A stretch of 6,825 nucleotides of DNA from Anaerolineae bacterium (GTDB lineage Bacteria; Chloroflexota; Anaerolineae; Anaerolineales; Villigracilaceae): assembly GCA_003484265.1 (NCBI GenBank), contig DNDO01000232.1:1-6825 (forward strand). Direction: 5' to 3'. Of the stretch, positions 5,827 to 6,825 are shown piece by piece. The position numbers and the translations under genes were made by a program. The notes below the pieces were generated by a model. That model did no database searches and was not told the origin of the DNA. It saw only the letters and a list, made by a program, of their open reading frames with translations. Every line of letters starts with the position of its first letter. Position 1 is the first letter of the stretch.

Positions 5827-5867
5827 AAAAAACAAAGGCTCCCCCGCACTGGCAGGGAAGCCTTTGT
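5827..5867 (-). terminator. Rho-independent terminator of the DUF2807 gene
   Basis: On the - strand, arms ACAAAGGCT (5832-5840) and AGCCTTTGT (5859-5867) pair over 9 bp. They extend through a mismatch into CCC/GGG (5842-5844 with 5855-5857), then GC/GC, closing on a 4-nt loop. A run of six T bases follows on the - strand (5832-5827). The hairpin starts about 20 nt after the stop codon at 5888 and separates this gene from thrC, which is read in the same direction. Confidence 0.85.
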
Positions 5868-5887
5868 CGTCCAAACGTTTAAAGAAA

Positions 5888-6825
5888 TTACTTATCGCCC
5901 GAGCGGCTGATACGGCCGACGCCGCTGACCTGTTTGGTCACTTTCGGTGAGCCGTAATAGTTGATCGAACCGGCGCCTGAAATTTCCGCGTCAAGTTCAT
6001 CGTCCACCCAGATGCTGGCGCTGCCCGCGCCGCTCATCTCAATGTCGGCGGTCTTACAGTGCAGGTCCCTGCCATTGAAACTGCCGAACCCGCTGATGGA
6101 TAATCTGAAGTCATCAGCCTCGCCCGAAGCAACCATGTTGCCTGCGCCGCTCAGGTCAACAGAGAGTTCACTGACCTCGATATCTTCCAACTTCAAAATT
6201 CCCGCGCCGCTTACGGACACACCCAGTTCATCGGATTTAATACCTTTGACCGTCAAATCCCCGGCGCCGCCGAAATCCACATCGTCGAGATCTTGGACGA
6301 CAATGGTGATCCTGACCGGCTCCGTGGGATTGACCCGCGCTCCGCCATCCACATCGTAAAAGATCTCAAGCGTTTCATCGCGGATCTGGGTCTGCAACCC
6401 CGACAGTAGATTATCCTCCGCTTCGATCTTGACTGTTATCGTGGAACCTTGCGTCACTACCACCTGCGCCGGGTAATCCAACTCGATGGCGTGGAAGTCA
6501 TCGACCTCGCGCGTCTCGGTAACCACATTCCCTGAACCGGGTTCAACAGGACCGACGAAGCCATGACCGTCGAACATAAACGATGACACGGACGGATTAT
6601 CCCACCCGAGCGCCGGGGCGAACAAGACCGCCAGAACCAGCCCCCCTATTATGACTACATCCATCAAATAGTTCGCATTCTTCCAATACACGCGCAGGAT
6701 GAGACCAAGCCCCGCTGCGATAATCAGGTAGGGCCAAATGTGAGTCAACGCCCACAGGTTCGAGGCGGGCAGGCTTCCAGATTGTGTGAGAAGCCAGATC
6801 GTCCCTATTGCAATCAGCAGAAGCG
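5888..6825 (-). CDS. Membrane-anchored DUF2807 (head GIN domain) repeat protein, N-terminus outside window
   Basis: The reading frame stays open to the right edge: 311 residues are visible and no stop lies upstream, so the N-terminus is missing. A TTG at 6748 is in frame but falls within a continuous membrane block (LLLIAIGTIWLL, then NLWALTHIWPYLIIAAGLGLIL) typical of LiaI/LiaF-like (DUF5668) N-termini, so I do not take it as the start. A further hydrophobic segment (VVIIGGLVLAVLFAPALGW, about 6595-6660) follows. The rest is a DUF2807 domain: EVDDFHAIELDYPAQVVVTQG, then seven Gly-rich turns (GGAGD, SGAGI, SGAGN, SGFGS, SGAGS, SGAGS, SGVGR) spaced 18-21 residues apart, as in a right-handed beta-solenoid. 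The likely location is the cell envelope with the solenoid outside. The family has no established enzymatic role; adhesion or envelope-stress sensing are guesses. Confidence 0.82.
   Translation of the reverse strand, partial: LLLIAIGTIWLLTQSGSLPASNLWALTHIWPYLIIAAGLGLILRVYWKNANYLMDVVIIGGLVLAVLFAPALGWDNPSVSSFMFDGHGFVGPVEPGSGNVVTETREVDDFHAIELDYPAQVVVTQGSTITVKIEAEDNLLSGLQTQIRDETLEIFYDVDGGARVNPTEPVRITIVVQDLDDVDFGGAGDLTVKGIKSDELGVSVSGAGILKLEDIEVSELSVDLSGAGNMVASGEADDFRLSISGFGSFNGRDLHCKTADIEMSGAGSASIWVDDELDAEISGAGSINYYGSPKVTKQVSGVGRISRSGDK

Noticed and set aside
5961..6359. Open frame on the + strand opposite the DUF2807 gene
   Set aside because: It is a Ser/Pro-rich complement of the Gly-turn repeats with no ribosome binding site or recognisable domain.
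6746..6748. TTG at 6748 as start of the DUF2807 gene
   Set aside because: The frame is open upstream to the window edge and encodes more of the same membrane domain, and no Shine-Dalgarno sequence precedes the TTG.
1..6825. Defence system, prophage, integron, CRISPR or biosynthetic cluster
   Set aside because: All genes are ordinary metabolic, transport or envelope types; I found no direct-repeat array, transposase, integrase, toxin-antitoxin pair or nuclease.

Overview
The window (about half G+C) looks like chromosomal DNA of a free-living bacterium, most plausibly a Chloroflexota member close to Anaerolineales. That placement is inference: it rests on the style of the proteins and on a degenerate GTCATTGCGAG...CTCACAATGAC inverted repeat between genes, and no phylogenetic marker is present. 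I see no mobile element, CRISPR array, tRNA or rRNA.

Layout, left to right. (1) 2-154 (+): C-terminus of a histidinol-phosphate aminotransferase-like protein, cut by the left edge. (2) 159-265: a palindromic repeat whose right end abuts the ribosome binding site of the next gene. (3) 276-1034 (+): a CbbY-type HAD phosphatase that resembles the plant/algal xylulose-1,5-bisphosphate phosphatase. (4) 1051-1091: a perfect 18-bp terminator hairpin between convergent genes. (5) 1110-2573 (-): an APC-family permease of the ethanolamine-permease type. (6) 2574-2762: a divergent control region with an 8+8 bp palindrome and candidate promoters both ways. (7) 2763-3329 (+): a Nudix/IPP-isomerase-fold protein with an altered active site, followed after 9 nt by (8) 3339-4601 (+): a 12-TM MFS transporter; the two probably share a transcript. 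(9) 4602-5777 (-): a threonine synthase with an N-terminal zinc ribbon, whose TAA stop abuts the MFS stop inside one TTAATTAA palindrome. (10) 5778-5887: thrC leader with a palindrome and the terminator of the next gene. (11) 5888 to the right edge (-): a membrane-anchored DUF2807 repeat protein whose N-terminus lies outside the window.

The genes do not form one pathway. Two belong to amino-acid biosynthesis (HisC-like and ThrC), one to phosphosugar clean-up, two to transport, one to nucleotide or isoprenoid-type chemistry, and one to the cell surface. No new multi-gene system is evident. The points most worth checking are the isomerase-like Nudix protein with serine at the catalytic cysteine position, the CbbY homologue, the repeat/ribosome-binding-site junction, the zero-gap convergent stop codons, and the divergent operator-like palindrome.
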